64,000 nucleotides of DNA, from NCBI GenBank assembly GCA_003254925.1, contig QANZ01017486.1, positions 1,577 through 65,576 of the forward strand. Reading direction: 5' to 3'. This document shows positions 26,101-37,494 of this stretch, piece by piece. Source of the stretch: Chamaecrista fasciculata. Taxonomy: Eukaryota; Streptophyta; Magnoliopsida; Fabales; Fabaceae. The notes beneath the pieces are model-generated. The model saw only the letters and a list, made by a program, of their open reading frames with translations. It was not told the origin of the DNA and made no database searches. The first letter of the stretch is position 1. Each line of letters starts with the position of its first letter. Both the position numbers and the translations under genes were made by a program.

Positions 26101-29100
26101 AATGAACCTTTGAGGATCACGAGCAAGACGCTTTATTTTAAGGGGAGCACTGTTGTGCTGAGTGAGATTAACAAAATTTTTGTATTAGATGAAATATGAT
26201 AATCATAAGCATATGATATATAATAGCACATAACAGTAATTGTAGTGACGAGGGCTCTTTATTGCTATGAAGGATGACTTTTTTGGCAAACTATATTGGA
26301 ATCTAGTGTACACCATATTAAATATATCATATGTCTCATAATTCAGACAGATACCAATATGGTAATCAACTGATATATTTGGAAAATAAATAAATAAATA
26401 AATAAGCTCACACTTAAAACATGGTTAAACATTCCAAGTCTAACATAATCAACCATGAAAAAACAAAATCAAGCACTTAAAAAAAAATATGACTGAAGTC
26501 TACGTTATCCTTAGAGATGTAACAGAAAGCAAACTAAATAAAACATGTGACGGAATGAGTAGGAAGTCCTTTGTTATTTTGTTAAATATAGTTTCAATGA
26601 GAATCACAAGATAAACTGAACTAGAGGCGATGTTGAAAATGTATCAGCTGCACAAGTTTCAAAGAACCTGCGACGGTAACTAGAGAATTCATAATGATAC
26701 TAAATAAAGACCTTAACAATTTTGTAATATTATTTACAAGGTCAAATACTCATTTTGGTCCTATATATGTATCAACCAAATTTCATTTTGGTCCAAGATG
26801 TTTCAAAATTTTTATTTTAGTCAACTAAGTATACAACTTGTTTCAAATTAGTCCTGATGTCAATATCTGTTAATTTTCATAAAAGTGTTGTGAATGACTA
26901 CAGGCTATACTGGCTATTAATAACTATGATCAGACGAAAAACTAATATAAAACGGGTAATTTTCTCTTTACCCAGTTTTTCTCCCAAAATTCTATGGCTT
27001 GGCGTTGCTGGTTCCTCACTGTAGAAGCAAGATTGGGATCCTGCAGCTCCAAAAGTTCCTCCTGCAGAGTACACAGATAAGCAAGAGAGGAGATTAATTA
27101 ATCTTGTTTATAAACCTGTAAAATAAATCTTAAAAAGTAGCTATTCGTGCAATTAAGTAGTTAATTAGTTATAGATATGAGTTTATGATTATTTTTTACA
27201 ATAAAACCTAAAAACAGAAGATTTAGGGCCAACTTAAATATATTTTATGGTCCAAAAAATAAATCACCCAGTAAAGAAAATCTTGAGTTACAATACATTT
27301 AAAGATAAAGCTACTCAAAGCTTAAAGCTTGAAACAACTGAACAAAAGAAAATTGAAAACTTACGATATAGTATGTGCATGATATTGTTTTGATGTCAAG
27401 CATTAATTAGGTTGCTAGTTATATATTTTCACTAATGGTATGAAAGGGATACATATAAGCTAAACTAATTATCAAAATACGGTTTAACAATGTAGCACCA
27501 TTTTGATCACTCACCTCTGTTGCCAAAAGTAAGCTAGTGCACTCATCAGCACCAGGTAAGAAGTCACCATACAGCTGCCAAAAGTTGTCTTCTCTCTCCA
27601 ATGCATATAACAGTAGGCATGCTAATCTTAAGTGCCAATCTTTCTGGCACCAAATAGTCAAGCAATTAGAACTAAAACTGGAAATATCACCAAGAGTAAA
27701 CTTACAATTTGGTCTCTAAAAGTTTATTTTACATACTGTAATCCTTAAAAGTAGCAGAGGCAATACAACTTAGTCTCTTAACCTTGTTTTTTACGGACTA
27801 GCTAGGATTAAATAGTGTAAATTAGTCTTTCAAGATTGAGTTGTTACCTCTTATAATTTCAGGGACCAATTTATATGTTCACTCTATCACCAATAAAGGG
27901 CGGTTAACTTTGTTAGTTGAGTTCTACTACTGACACTGACCATACTGAACAATAAATGACATGAAATAACGAGTAATAAATTGAGAAGAACTATTCAGTA
28001 TCATATAGAATCTTTGAAGAATAGATACACCTATTTATTGGAGTGTCAGCATGCTGTAAGTGGAAGCTGCCGTGATGGATTGAAAACAAAATTCCAAACA
28101 TGTCATATTTTTTTAATGATAAAATAACTAGGATATGACTGATCAGAATCTATTGTGTAAATGTCGGCATGCTGGAAGAACTATTCAGTATCATTTACAA
28201 TCTATGAAGCATAGATACCCCTATTTATAGGTGTGTCACCATGTCGGAGGAGGATGCTTACAAGAAAGATTGACAACAAGATTCCAAATATGCCATAAAT
28301 TTTTAAAGAAAAAATTAACTAGGATATGACTGACCAAGATCTATTGTGGAAAACGCCAAAATAAATTATGCATTCAGAGACTTTAAACCCCACCTTAGTG
28401 AGATCATAAGATATTGCAAATCTGCAACCTTATATGAACTTCCTGTTTTAGCAATCTTCAATAGTATTTGTTTAATCTTAAAAGTTAGTATTACCAGCCT
28501 ATGTCGTGATATGCTTCATAGTACATAAACAAACAACAAAATTGATCAGATTATATCTAGCTGTGGATTCTTGAATTTGAAGGATCTTACCTCTGGATTA
28601 GTTGAGTTGATAATATCAAATATTGGATGTCCCACTGGAATTATATCAGGGAAGAACATCCATGGGAGCTTCTGACTAATTGTTAACATCAATTCAAGAG
28701 GAATTTCCATAATAACCTGATCAAGCAAGTACAAATTGGAACAGCAAGATCATCGGTTACAGTTAAACATATGCCAGAAGTCACAGAGGTAGCACATACA
28801 GTAACTTTACTAGAGTAGAATCACTTTCCCTGAAGCTACTCACCCTAGCTCGGCGAAGTGGTTCTACATCTTTAGAAGCATAAACACCAAATCCATCAGG
28901 ACCTTCCTTAAATTCAATGCCATAGGCTCGCATGCTTCGGGTAAAACCTATCTTGTAGAAATCGGGGTCTGCAGGCTCCAACTATAGGAACAAGTAAATT
29001 TCCATGAAAAGTGATACTATGTTAATTTAGTCCTTAACATTGAACAAAGTTTGGGTATGAGGGTAATATTGAAATGAGTTTTATACGTGAAGGGGTAACC

Positions 29101-29777
29101 TTTGAAGGACTTAATTAAAAGTCACTCACTCAATCTATCAAAGACAAATAATATTTTCTCTCGAAACAAAACACACGTTACCCACTCTGAGCTACTGCAG
29201 TCACATTGGTCTTAGTTGTTGCTTCCTAACAACAGCAGAAAAAGAAGCAACAATACTAAGGACAAGATAAGACAAACACTACTTTTTTTTATTTCACACA
29301 AGTATCGTTCGTTAGACACAACTCTATTTGAGAACACTGAAAATAGCCCATTCCGCTAAACACTAATTAAATGCTTAAGTACATACTTAGTATAGTGTCA
29401 TAAAATGGCACAATTTAGTTCATACACATCAATGCTTTATAAACAGCAGAAAAGTAGAAAAGTGAAAGCAGATTTGGGGTTTTACCTCAGAGGATGACTC
29501 TTCAGTTTTGGGAGGTTGAAACAAAGGAAATGAGGGTGCATCAATTGAAGAAGCTTTGATGGGTGGAGCTTTCTTGTTTAGGGTATGACTGCTAAATGAG
29601 AAACTGGGTCGCCGCAAATCATGGCGCGAACCATTCAGCTGCTTCAAATGAAACTTAAAATCAGGACAAGATTGAAACTTGAGATTGAAGAGATAGAAAG
29701 AGAGAGGGAAATAGGACCTGGGTTATTGAGAAGAAGGTGGGCGTAGTGGGATGAGGGAGAGTGAAAGAAGACGCCAT
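20200..29777 (-). CDS. PTAC14: Plastid transcriptionally active chromosome protein 14 (SET domain), complete
   Basis: pTAC14 (PAP7) is an essential accessory subunit of the plastid-encoded RNA polymerase in the chloroplast nucleoid; it has a SET fold and a Rubisco-LSMT-like substrate-binding domain. Exons on the minus strand: 29718-29777, 29486-29638, 28844-28981, 28591-28716, 27515-27643, 26972-27061, 26007-26157, 23603-23712, 22653-22724, 21632-21737, 21254-21451, 20387-20429, 20200-20278. They join in frame to 484 residues, close to the Arabidopsis length. Residues 1-60 are Ser/Thr-rich and basic, like a transit peptide. The SET core has EFKEGPDGFGVYASKDVEP near 90 and the SET motif PYADMLNHSFEPNC near 280-293. 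The end is RLHRKLFIDKVVQALDIYQE. The intron after 21254 uses a GC donor (AG|GCAAGT). Introns carry a 1.3-kb MITE, a foldback, a tandem duplication, and degraded foldback halves near 21490-21590, 26745-26930 and 27690-27950. Confidence 0.96.
20638..21011. mobile_element. Foldback MITE in a pTAC14 intron
   Basis: The left part contains GTAAATAACCCCTTGAAA and the right part repeats its reverse complement as GGGGGTTATTTGCAACTAG. The ends are GCAAATCCCCTCCTTCAA and GAAGGGAACTATTTGC. Inverted homology covers most of the roughly 370 bp. It lies between the last two pairs of pTAC14 exons and does not touch splice sites. It codes for nothing. Confidence 0.65.
23904..25240. mobile_element. 1.3-kb non-autonomous DNA transposon in a pTAC14 intron
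   Basis: The ends are inverted: GGCCCAGTTCGTTTGCGTTT at the left, and the reverse complement of the right end begins GGTCAGTTCGTTTGCGTTTT. Subterminal regions repeat GATTATAATC many times in both orientations. The interior holds (CT)n/(GA)n microsatellites near 24205-24275 and 24686-24703, and no transposase. Terminal sequence of this kind is common in hAT and Harbinger MITEs; I could not define the target-site duplication, so the superfamily is open. Confidence 0.7.
27985..28360. repeat. 190-bp diverged tandem duplication in a pTAC14 intron
   Basis: GAAGAACTATTCAGTATCAT begins at 27985 and again at 28175. The following 180 or so bases stay alignable, including AACTAGGATATGACTGA near the end of each copy. 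Many substitutions and small indels separate the copies, so the duplication is old. It lies within one intron and has no visible effect on splicing. Confidence 0.75.
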
Positions 29778-30013
29778 TGGAGACTATAAGGATTAAAGAA
29801 GGTGGGATTTCAGATTATAATGTGTGTAGTGAGTGATAAATTGATGAAAGTAGAAGCATGATTATTCAGAGGAGTGGATTGAATGCAAAGACACTGTAGA
29901 AGGAAGAAGTGAAGAACGTTATCCATTGTTGTCAGCAGAGAGGTTGTTTTTTTTTTTTTTTACCTTAAAAAAATTTACTAAAAGAAGTATATTACAAAAT
30001 CAAACGTTGGATG

Positions 30014-30358
30014 TAGCACTGTTAAACGGGCTGGCCCGCCCCGGCCCGTTACGGGCCACGGGCTAAACGGGCCGGGCCGTTTTAGGCCCGTTTTTAAACG
30101 GGCCAAATTTTTTAAACCCAAGCCCGTCCATTTAGCGGGCGAGCCGGGCCGGCCCGCGGGCCTAAACATTTTTACATGCAAATTTTCTTAAAAAAATGTA
30201 AATGGGCCTAAACGGGCCGGACCGTTTAGTCCACGGGCTAAACGGGCCGGACCGTTTAGGCCCGTTTTTAAACGGGCTAAATTTTTTAAGCCCAAGCCCG
30301 CCCATTTAGCGGGCGGGCCGGGCCGGCCCGCGGGCCTAAGCCCGTTTTGACAGTGCTA
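30014..30358. mobile_element. hAT-type MITE with 8-bp target-site duplication
   Basis: Terminal inverted repeats are TAGCACTGTTAAACGGGCT at the left and, read on the other strand, TAGCACTGTCAAAACGGGCT at the right. The element is flanked by a perfect 8-bp duplication GTTGGATG at 30006-30013 and 30359-30366, diagnostic of hAT transposition. The 345-bp body is unusually GC-rich and consists of two related halves of about 116 bp, each with AACGGGCCGGxCCGTTT and GCGGGCxxGCCGGGCC motifs. It is non-coding and needs an autonomous hAT transposase from elsewhere. The intact ends and duplication suggest a fairly recent insertion. Confidence 0.88.
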
Positions 30359-30526
30359 GTTGGATGACTTGGATCAGTTTTTTTTTTGGCCTGAAGACTT
30401 GGATCAGTTTTGGGCTAGGCTGAGCTTTTGGACTGTCTTGTAGATGATAGGGTCAACTTGGATTGGAAGGTTTTTAAGAAAAAAATTAAAAAAACTGTAC
30501 AAACGTTCTTTAAATTATTAAAAAAA

Positions 30527-30996
30527 GGCAAAAGTCTTATTTTTGTCCCTCATGTTTTCTCAAAGTTCTGTTTTGGTCCCTCATGTTTTTTTGTTCCGTT
30601 TTGATCCCTCTTGTTTACTCAAAGTTATGTTTTGGTCCCTCAAGTTTTTTAAAAGTTCAACCGTTAGTCTTTGACTAGTTTCGATCCACTTTTTCTGTTA
30701 AAAAATAAGAAAAAATAAATAAATTTCATCTCCCAACAATTTTGCTCTTTTACAAAAGGGAGAAGACCCTTAATGCAAAAAAGAAAAATTATTGGGAGAT
30801 GAAAGTTAGATTTTTTTTCTTTAACAAAAAAAGTGAACGGAGAAAAATAAGAGACTAACGATGGAATTTTTAAAAAACTTGAGTGACCAAAACAAAACTT
30901 TGAAGAAACATGAGGGACTAAAACAGAACGAAAAAAATTTGAGGGATCAAAACAGAACTTTGAATAAACATGAGTAACCAAAATAAGACTTTGGCC
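30527..30996. mobile_element. Mutator-like foldback MITE with 9-bp TSD
   Basis: The ends are GGCAAAAGTCTTATTTTTG and, reversed, GGCCAAAGTCTTATTTTGG. The two halves are reverse complements over most of their length with repeated TTTTGGTCCCTCATG phrases. A 9-bp duplication TTAAAAAAA flanks it (30518-30526 and 30997-31005), as expected for Mutator-like elements, although its low complexity weakens the point. Non-coding. Confidence 0.75.
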
Positions 30997-31350
30997 TTAA
31001 AAAAACTTCTTTGATCTATCAAAATTGACCAAACAAAATTATGAAGTTTTTGTATTGTACAAAAAATTACTTTTAATAATATTTTCATTCAACAGACAGT
31101 AATTGAGTTTTTCTAATGCAATGTAGCGGCATTAAAAAATTTTAAAACAATGACTGTTAAAGGATCTAATTAATCCGAAGAGAGCCAATTAGATCGATCT
31201 AAAACAACAACCTTGATTTTTTTGGCCAACAACTGAATCATAATAAAACGACCAAAAAAGAGTCAAATACAACACCAAGCAAGAACTACTATAACAAAAC
31301 AAAAAGAAACAACTTGAAAAGAAACAACAAAATACATCGAAAAAAAAAAA

Positions 31351-31780
31351 GGGTCAATTACACTTTGGTACCCTGTGGTTTGACCCTATTTCACTTTGGT
31401 ACCCTGTGGTTTGAAACTTGACACTTTGGTACCCTGTGGTATTCTCCATTAACACTTTGGTACCCTTTGGAGCTATTTTGTAATTTTAACCATAATAAAT
31501 TTTACAAAAATTACATATTGACCCCAAAAAAATTTTAAATTTTTCATTTTAGTCCCTATATAATATGTATCCAGGGACCTATTTGTAATTTTTTGAAAAT
31601 TTTTTGGGGTCAATATGTAATTTTTGCAAAATTTGTTATGGTTAAAATTACAAAATAGCTCCAAAGGGTACCAAAGTGTTAATGGAGAATACCACAGGGT
31701 ACCAAAGTGTCAAGTTTCAAACCACAGGGTACCAAAGTGAAATAGGGTCAAACCACAGCGTACCAAAGTGTAATTTACCC
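31351..31780. mobile_element. Foldback MITE in the LINE 3' UTR
   Basis: The ends are GGGTCAATTACACTTTGG and its near reverse complement CCAAAGTGTAATTTACCC. The unit ACTTTGGTACCCTGTGG repeats four times in the left arm and in reverse in the right arm. Runs of A flank both sides, so a 9-bp A-tract duplication is possible but cannot be proven. LINE sequence continues on both sides: the RNase H end above, and the 3' UTR down to 31219 below. Confidence 0.8.
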
Positions 31781-32805
31781 AAAAAAAAAACAACCAGGAA
31801 AAAACAAATTTCAGCCAATTTCATCCCTAACATGATCACAGCAACCAGCAGCATCCAAATCCAACAAAATTGCCAATGTTGATGGAAGTGAAAACACCCA
31901 CCCTACCGGGTACATACACCTAGCAATAACACCCAAAGCAGCCCAAACATCAGCAGATCTAAATGAACCATCAACATTAATTTTAAGCTTACCAACATCA
32001 GGAGGAACCCAAGTATTCACAACAGTCCCCACCCTTTTAGAAAAAGACAAAGGTTGAGAAATATCACCACATCTCCAGAACTCCTCCGCCAACAAAACAG
32101 CCCTATTGCCCACCATAATAGGTTCATTTACTTCATTCTGAAAAACTCTAAGGCATCTATCATTCCAGATCCACCAGCAAAGACAAGCAAACAAAGTTTT
32201 CGCTTCATCATCCCAATCATCCTTATTCCAGAAAAACTCCACAAATCAATCCTCAACATTCATCAAGCCACAAATATCAACTCTAACAGAAAGAGGACTA
32301 TAAAACCAAATAGTTCTAGCCCTTTCACAAAAAAACAGCATATGTTCTATAGTCTCATCATACACACAACAAATAGGACATATAGGATCTTTAGCACACT
32401 TTCTTTTAAAGAGACTCACCTTAGTCGACAAAGTAAGATTGCAAGCTCTTCATAAGAAATGATTAACTTTAGGAGTAGCTTTCTAACTCTCCCCAAAAGA
32501 GCTCTCATAGGGAGAGGGTTGCCCCATTATATATATAGTGTTAGAAGGCCCTTTAACTAAGCGATGCGGGACTTCAACACGCCCTCCTCACGCCCAACTC
32601 GGGCGTGAAGCCAACAGGTTATTCCCAAGACAGCCCACAGTAAGGCTCATCTATCCCACACGCTCAGGCTCTAATACCATGTAGAGAGGCCTAACTCTCC
32701 CCAAAAGAGCTCTCATAAGGAGAGAGTTGCCCCATTATATATATAGTGTTATAAGGCCCTTTAACTAAGCGATGTGGGACTTCAACACGCCCCCCTCACG
32801 CCCAA

Positions 32806-34590
32806 TGATTAGCCCAAAAGTGAACAAGTTATTTGGTCTTCTTTTAGTATGTTTATAATAATAATATATTAGAATTAGACCAATTAATATGCTAAGGGCA
32901 ACACTAAGGCATGGTGGAATAAAGTGGATAAAAAGAGTTAATTAGCGTTTATTTATTATACTTTATAAATAGGTGCTACTTAATGGTTTGGGTAAATTTC
33001 ACTTTAGTACCCTGTTCTATGAACCAATTCCACTTTGGTACCCTGTTCTTTCAAAAGTGACACTTTGGTACCCTGTTTTTTCAAAAATATCATTTTGGTA
33101 CCCTGTTCTTTCAAAAGTGACATTTTGGTACCCTGTTCTTTGGACCAAGTGACACTTTGGTACCCTGTTCTTTCACTATTTTTTACCCTATTCTATCTTT
33201 TTTAGGGTACCAAAGTGTCACTTGGTCTAAAGAACAGAGTACCAAAATGTCACTTTTGAAAGAACAGGGTACCAAAGTAGAATTGGTCTATAAAACAGGG
33301 TACCAAAGTGGAATTTACCCTAATGGTTTATTTAGTGTTTCAGATATCTAAACAGGGCCAAACCAAGAGGGAAATATCAGAATATTCCAGAAGATCACGT
33401 TGAGCACAAGAAATCCTTGCGCCGCCACGTGGGCCGCCGACCCAGATTCGGTGATTCACACGGAATATTCCAGAATATGACGTCAGCAAATAAGCTTCAG
33501 AGGAGTTTGAGTCTACGCCGCCACTTTGAGCCAACGGCTCAAAAAGGGAAATCTCGCAGCTTAGAATATTCTGAAGTAGTAGAGTATGTTTTGCACGGCT
33601 ACGATTCAAGATACGAAGATATAATCGATATTTCGCTGCGCCTTCGTATTGGGCCGCCGGCGCAGCCCACGGCTTAGAGGCGAAAATCTTCCCTTGACTT
33701 GCGGATCAAGCACACTACTCAACACTATAAATAGAGGTCGTCATTCCACGCTCAAAGCATCTGAAAACGAAGAAAACTCCAATTCTCTCTTTAGAATAGA
33801 AAAGTTCTCATCTTAGAGCATGAGTAACTAATTAGGTAGATACTTGAGGAATGCCTCAAGGATGTAACTTGAGTTCACCATGTTTCGTTATAAAGTCCAG
33901 ATGCTGATGTTGCATTTATGAGGTATGACTAACTCTTTCAAATGTAATTGTTAAAGTTTGTTATATATAAGTCGTATATCATATTTTGTTAAAGTAATGG
34001 GACCCTGACATTCCCGGAATTTGTCTCTCTCACGATTAATGAAGTAGCTCTTTAGGGTTTTCTAAAGAGCGGTTTACAATGTCTTGTTTGCATAATTAGG
34101 ATTGCTATTGATATACAAGTTTGTTTATTGTTCCGATGTGACAATAACATAGATTGTCCCGAACAACTTTGACGAATAGCTCACGAATCCAGTCATGGAT
34201 GAGTTACCTATCCTAATCTTGTATCCTCTCTATTGTTTGATTGATTGTGTTTATAATTTAAATGCATGTTCTAACATAGAAAAGTAGTTGCATATTCATT
34301 ATCTAGCCTTTATGATGAACGAACTATGATAATCCATCTTTAGGGTTTTCTCTCAAGTATTGTCTTGACTCTTAAAAATCTTATTAAATCGTGACAACCC
34401 TCAAGAATAGAAGTTATAATCTTTGTCACAATTCTCTTAGCCTCATCACATTGAGTTCTGCGAGAGTTCAACCTTGGGATTAGCATCTATACTATATTTT
34501 AATAAATATAGTTTATACTTGCGAGGCTCGAGTATAAATTAAACTTGATTTGCACACGCTCCGTGACACCTTACGAAGGGTGTCCGGTCA
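32806..34590. mobile_element. Solo LTR of a larger retrotransposon, inserted in the TRIM
   Basis: A segment of about 1.45 kb (without its own insertion) begins TGATTAGCCC, ends GTGTCCGGTCA and is flanked by the perfect 5-bp duplication CCCAA (32801-32805 and 34591-34595). It contains a promoter-like block with a TGACGTCA motif near 33478 and TATAAATAG near 33727. No internal retroviral genes are present, so it reads as a solo LTR left by recombination. Length and layout suggest a Ty3/Gypsy-type family, but I cannot name it. It is a fossil and carries a later foldback insertion. Confidence 0.7.
32990..33320. mobile_element. Mutator-like foldback MITE with perfect 9-bp TSD
   Basis: The ends are GGGTAAATTTCACTTTAG and the reverse complement of TGGAATTTACCC. 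Arms repeat ACTTTGGTACCCTGTTCTTT. The flanking 9-bp duplication TAATGGTTT (32981-32989 and 33321-33329) is perfect and of mixed composition, good evidence for Mutator-type transposition. It is the innermost and thus youngest member of the nested stack. Non-coding. Confidence 0.88.
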
Positions 34591-36333
34591 CCCAACTCGG
34601 GCCTGAAGCAACGGGTTATTCCCAGGGCAGCCCACAGTAAGGCTCATCCATCCCACACGCCCAGGCCTGGCTCTGATACCATGTAGAAAGGCCTAACTCT
34701 CCCCAAAAGAGCTCTCGGAGGGAAAAGGTTGCCCCATTATATATATAGTGTTAGAAGGCCCTTTAACTAAGCGATGTGGGACTTCAACAACTTTCACTTC
34801 CAAATTTCCTTCCAAAGATTCTTAGGGACACCTCTCGAAGAGCTAGCCCCCAAAAAAGGAACAACAGGATTAAGTAAGCCTCTAAAAATTTTATATTCAG
34901 ACTTGGTGCTATAGCAACCATCCTTAGAGAACCACCAAACTCTTTTATCACCAGCACCACACGTAGAAAAACAAGTGCCAAGAATAGCACCAGCCTCAGC
35001 ATCCGTCAGCCATTGTCTTATATTGCTCAACTCCCAAGAGCCATTCACAATAATGTCCTTCACTAAAAAATCAGCACAAGCATCATCAAGAGGGCCATTT
35101 CTGAGTTTGCCACCCTCCAAAGAAGGAATCCAACAATCCTTCCATAAACTGATACAGCTTCCATCACCAACCCTCAAACCCAAACCATGCTTCAAAGCTT
35201 CCCTCCCTTCAAGAAGGCTAGACCAAGCCCAAGAGGCACGACCCCTCTTCCTTACCGAAAGAAAATTATCATGAGGAAAATAGATCCCTTTCAAAATCTG
35301 CGCCCACTGATTATCCGAAGAATTAAGAATTCTCCAACATTGATTTGCAAGCAAGGCCAAGTTGAAGGCTTCAAAGTCCTTAAAGCCCATACCACCATCA
35401 AACTTCAAATTAGTCAACTTATTCCAAGAGACCCAATGAATTCTTCCCTCCTCATTCTTTTGCCCCCACCAAAACTTAGCTATTGCACTATTCATGCTGT
35501 CACAAACTCGCTTAAGGAGTTTAAAACACGCCATCGGGTAAATAGGCACAACTGTAGCAATAGATTTGATTAAAACTTCTCTGCCAGCTTGAGTGAGAAG
35601 AGACTTCTTCCAACCTTAAACTTTCATTTGAACTTTCTCCTTGATAAAAGTCAAAGCCTCACATTTGGAAAGCTCCCATCAAATCGGCAATCCCAAATAT
35701 TTCTCAGGGCAATCAGCATTTACAACCCCCAGGACATCACAAATATCATTCTTCAACTCATCCACAGCATTCCGAGAAAAGAATATATAAGATTTATCCA
35801 AGTTAATACCCTGACCAGAAGCTTTACAATATCTGTCCAGGATATCCAATCCAGATCCAGCAGCACGTCTTCTTCTGCCTCACCAAAATCCACATCCTCA
35901 TTCGATCGATCTCACTCGCTTACTGTCTCCACACTCGAACTCCAAATCTCCAAAGAGAAGAAATCTGAAAATCGATCAAAAAAATCTCACGAATCGCTCC
36001 ACTCTCACTCACGAAGAGGACTATCGCAACTCTCACTCACGGAGAGAACTCTCGAGCCTTGTTTGCAAACAACCTTGATTGATTAACTTGAATTGATTTT
36101 TTTTTTTTGTTAAATAATATGAATTGAATTAATTAGATGATCAATTTTTGTATAAAAACTTTAAAAACAAAGTAACATAAAATGAATATGTTTTAATCTA
36201 AAATTACGTACTACAATTATAATTTATCTATAATAAAGAACAACAATACAAGTGATTATAAGAAACAATTAAAAAAAACAATAGTTCATCAATTCTCACA
36301 ATTTGATAAACTTAATTTAAATAATAATAAATA

Positions 36334-36755
36334 GGTCAAAGTGCACTTTTGGTCCCATAACTTTTGTTCAGGTCTCAATTTGGTCCCATAACTTTTTTTG
36401 TTGCACTTTTAGTCTCATATCTTTGCAAAAGGTTGCAAATTTGGCCCCGTATCACTTTTGGTCCCATATCTTTTGGTGAGGTTGCAGAATTGGTACCATA
36501 TTTTTGCAAAAAGTTTCGCTTTTAGTCCCACTTGATCCAAATATTTAAGATCAATTCTACACTTAACCCAAAGATATAGAACCAATTCTATAACCTGACC
36601 TAAAGATGAGGGACCAATCCTACAACTCAACCTAAAGATGTGGGACCAAATCTGCAACTTTGCAAAAGGTATGAGACCAAAAGTGCAACAAAAAAAATTA
36701 TAAGACCAAATTGAAATGTAAACAAAAGTTATAGGATCAAGAATGCACTTTGGCC
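36334..36755. mobile_element. Mutator-like foldback MITE
   Basis: The ends are GGTCAAAGTGCACTTTTGG and, reversed, GGCCAAAGTGCATTCTTG. The body is a palindrome of GGTCCCATAACTTTTG-type phrases. Flanks TAATAAATA and TAATAAATT match at 8 of 9 positions, a probable 9-bp target-site duplication. Non-coding. Confidence 0.78.
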
Positions 36756-37494
36756 TAATAAATTAAATATCATCAGTAACTGAAACTAATTTAACCATAT
36801 TTAAAATATTATTAAATTAATTTAACTATAACCAAATGATAAATGAAGGGATTCGAATTAATACCATCATTGAGAATGAAAATTTTTTGTAACTAATCAT
36901 TAACTTTTAAATAAAATTAAAGACTCGAAAAAAATAATTATTACTATCGACAATGAATATCCTAATTTACAAAAATAAAACTTTAACTAATTAAAAAATT
37001 TATTTCAAATTGTTTGTCAAATAGAATTGAATTGGATATGGGTTAAAATTGGATTTCAACCCTCGTAGACATAACACATGATTAAGGGTGAAACTGCATG
37101 TGACAAATATAAAGTCAAGAACGTTATCTGACCATACAAGTCAAATATATATATATAGCTTTTCGTAATTTAAGTTGTACGTTTTTCACCATATAATATA
37201 GTGCTTTATTTGTATGTGCAAAGATTAATTTAAATTTAATAATTATTATAATTTTAAAATAAAAAAAATTATTTTTATTATAGTAAAATATAATTTTTAT
37301 AATAATTTTTATTTTATGTTTTTTAATTTGAAAGTGTGAAAAGTTAATCTCATCTATTATTTTCTCTCATTCATTATATGTACACATGACTTTCTCTCTT
37401 TCTCATTATATGTATAGATATTTATTTTTTGTTTTTTATAATTTTTAATTAAATTATTTTTTACCGACTATAAAGATCTTAGACATATATAATA
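36756..37494. other. AT-rich intergenic DNA
   Basis: No gene or clear repeat is seen. The sequence is strongly AT-rich with several short TATATA runs. Confidence 0.5.

Larger units (their letters stand above)
32484..34790 (-). mobile_element. TRIM (miniature LTR element) with three terminal repeats, inserted in the LINE
   Basis: Three copies of a roughly 108-bp LTR lie in the same minus-strand orientation: 34682-34789, 32680-32787 and 32484-32579. Each begins TGTTGAAGTCCCACATCG, and the first two end TCTACA. Directly after two of them stands a primer-binding site of the initiator-Met type (TGGTATCAGAGCC or a close variant), and purine-rich tracts precede LTRs. The internal domain is only about 100 bp and non-coding, as expected of TRIMs. 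LTR-internal-LTR-internal-LTR is a tandem arrangement known for such elements. A 5-bp duplication CTTTC flanks the whole (32479-32483, 34791-34795). The LTRs differ from each other at a handful of positions, so it is an old but not ancient fossil. A solo LTR interrupts one internal domain. Confidence 0.85.
31219..36068 (-). mobile_element. L1-type LINE, internally deleted and interrupted by later insertions
   Basis: The element lies on the minus strand and is flanked by the 12-bp duplication ACAACCTTGATT (31207-31218 and 36069-36080), with its poly(A) seen as plus-strand T near 31217. From 5' to 3' it shows: a leader and the apparent start of ORF1 (36068 to about 35850), an abrupt junction into the reverse transcriptase C-terminal region (35850-34796; GINLDKSYIFF, HWVSWNKL, GMGFKDFEAFN, LWKDCWIP), a zinc-binding RT tail (CPICCVYDETIEHMLFFC) and an RNase H start (KLKINVDGSF). 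The endonuclease and most of the RT are missing at the junction. An in-frame stop splits the tail near 32243, so the element is dead. A TRIM interrupts it at 32484-34790 and a foldback lies in its 3' UTR. Confidence 0.88.

Noticed and set aside
32054-32455. 133-residue plus-strand frame.
   Set aside because: It is antisense to the LINE zinc-binding tail and RNase H region; it exists only because of the LINE's base composition.
33340-33800. Promoter-like block with TGACGTCA and TATAAATAG, considered as an endogenous pararetrovirus promoter.
   Set aside because: The block lies inside a TG...CA segment with a 5-bp CCCAA duplication, so a solo LTR explains it better; no viral genes are present.
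35589-36086. 165-residue Ser-rich plus-strand frame.
   Set aside because: It is antisense to the LINE reverse transcriptase and leader and crosses the internal deletion junction; no recognisable protein.
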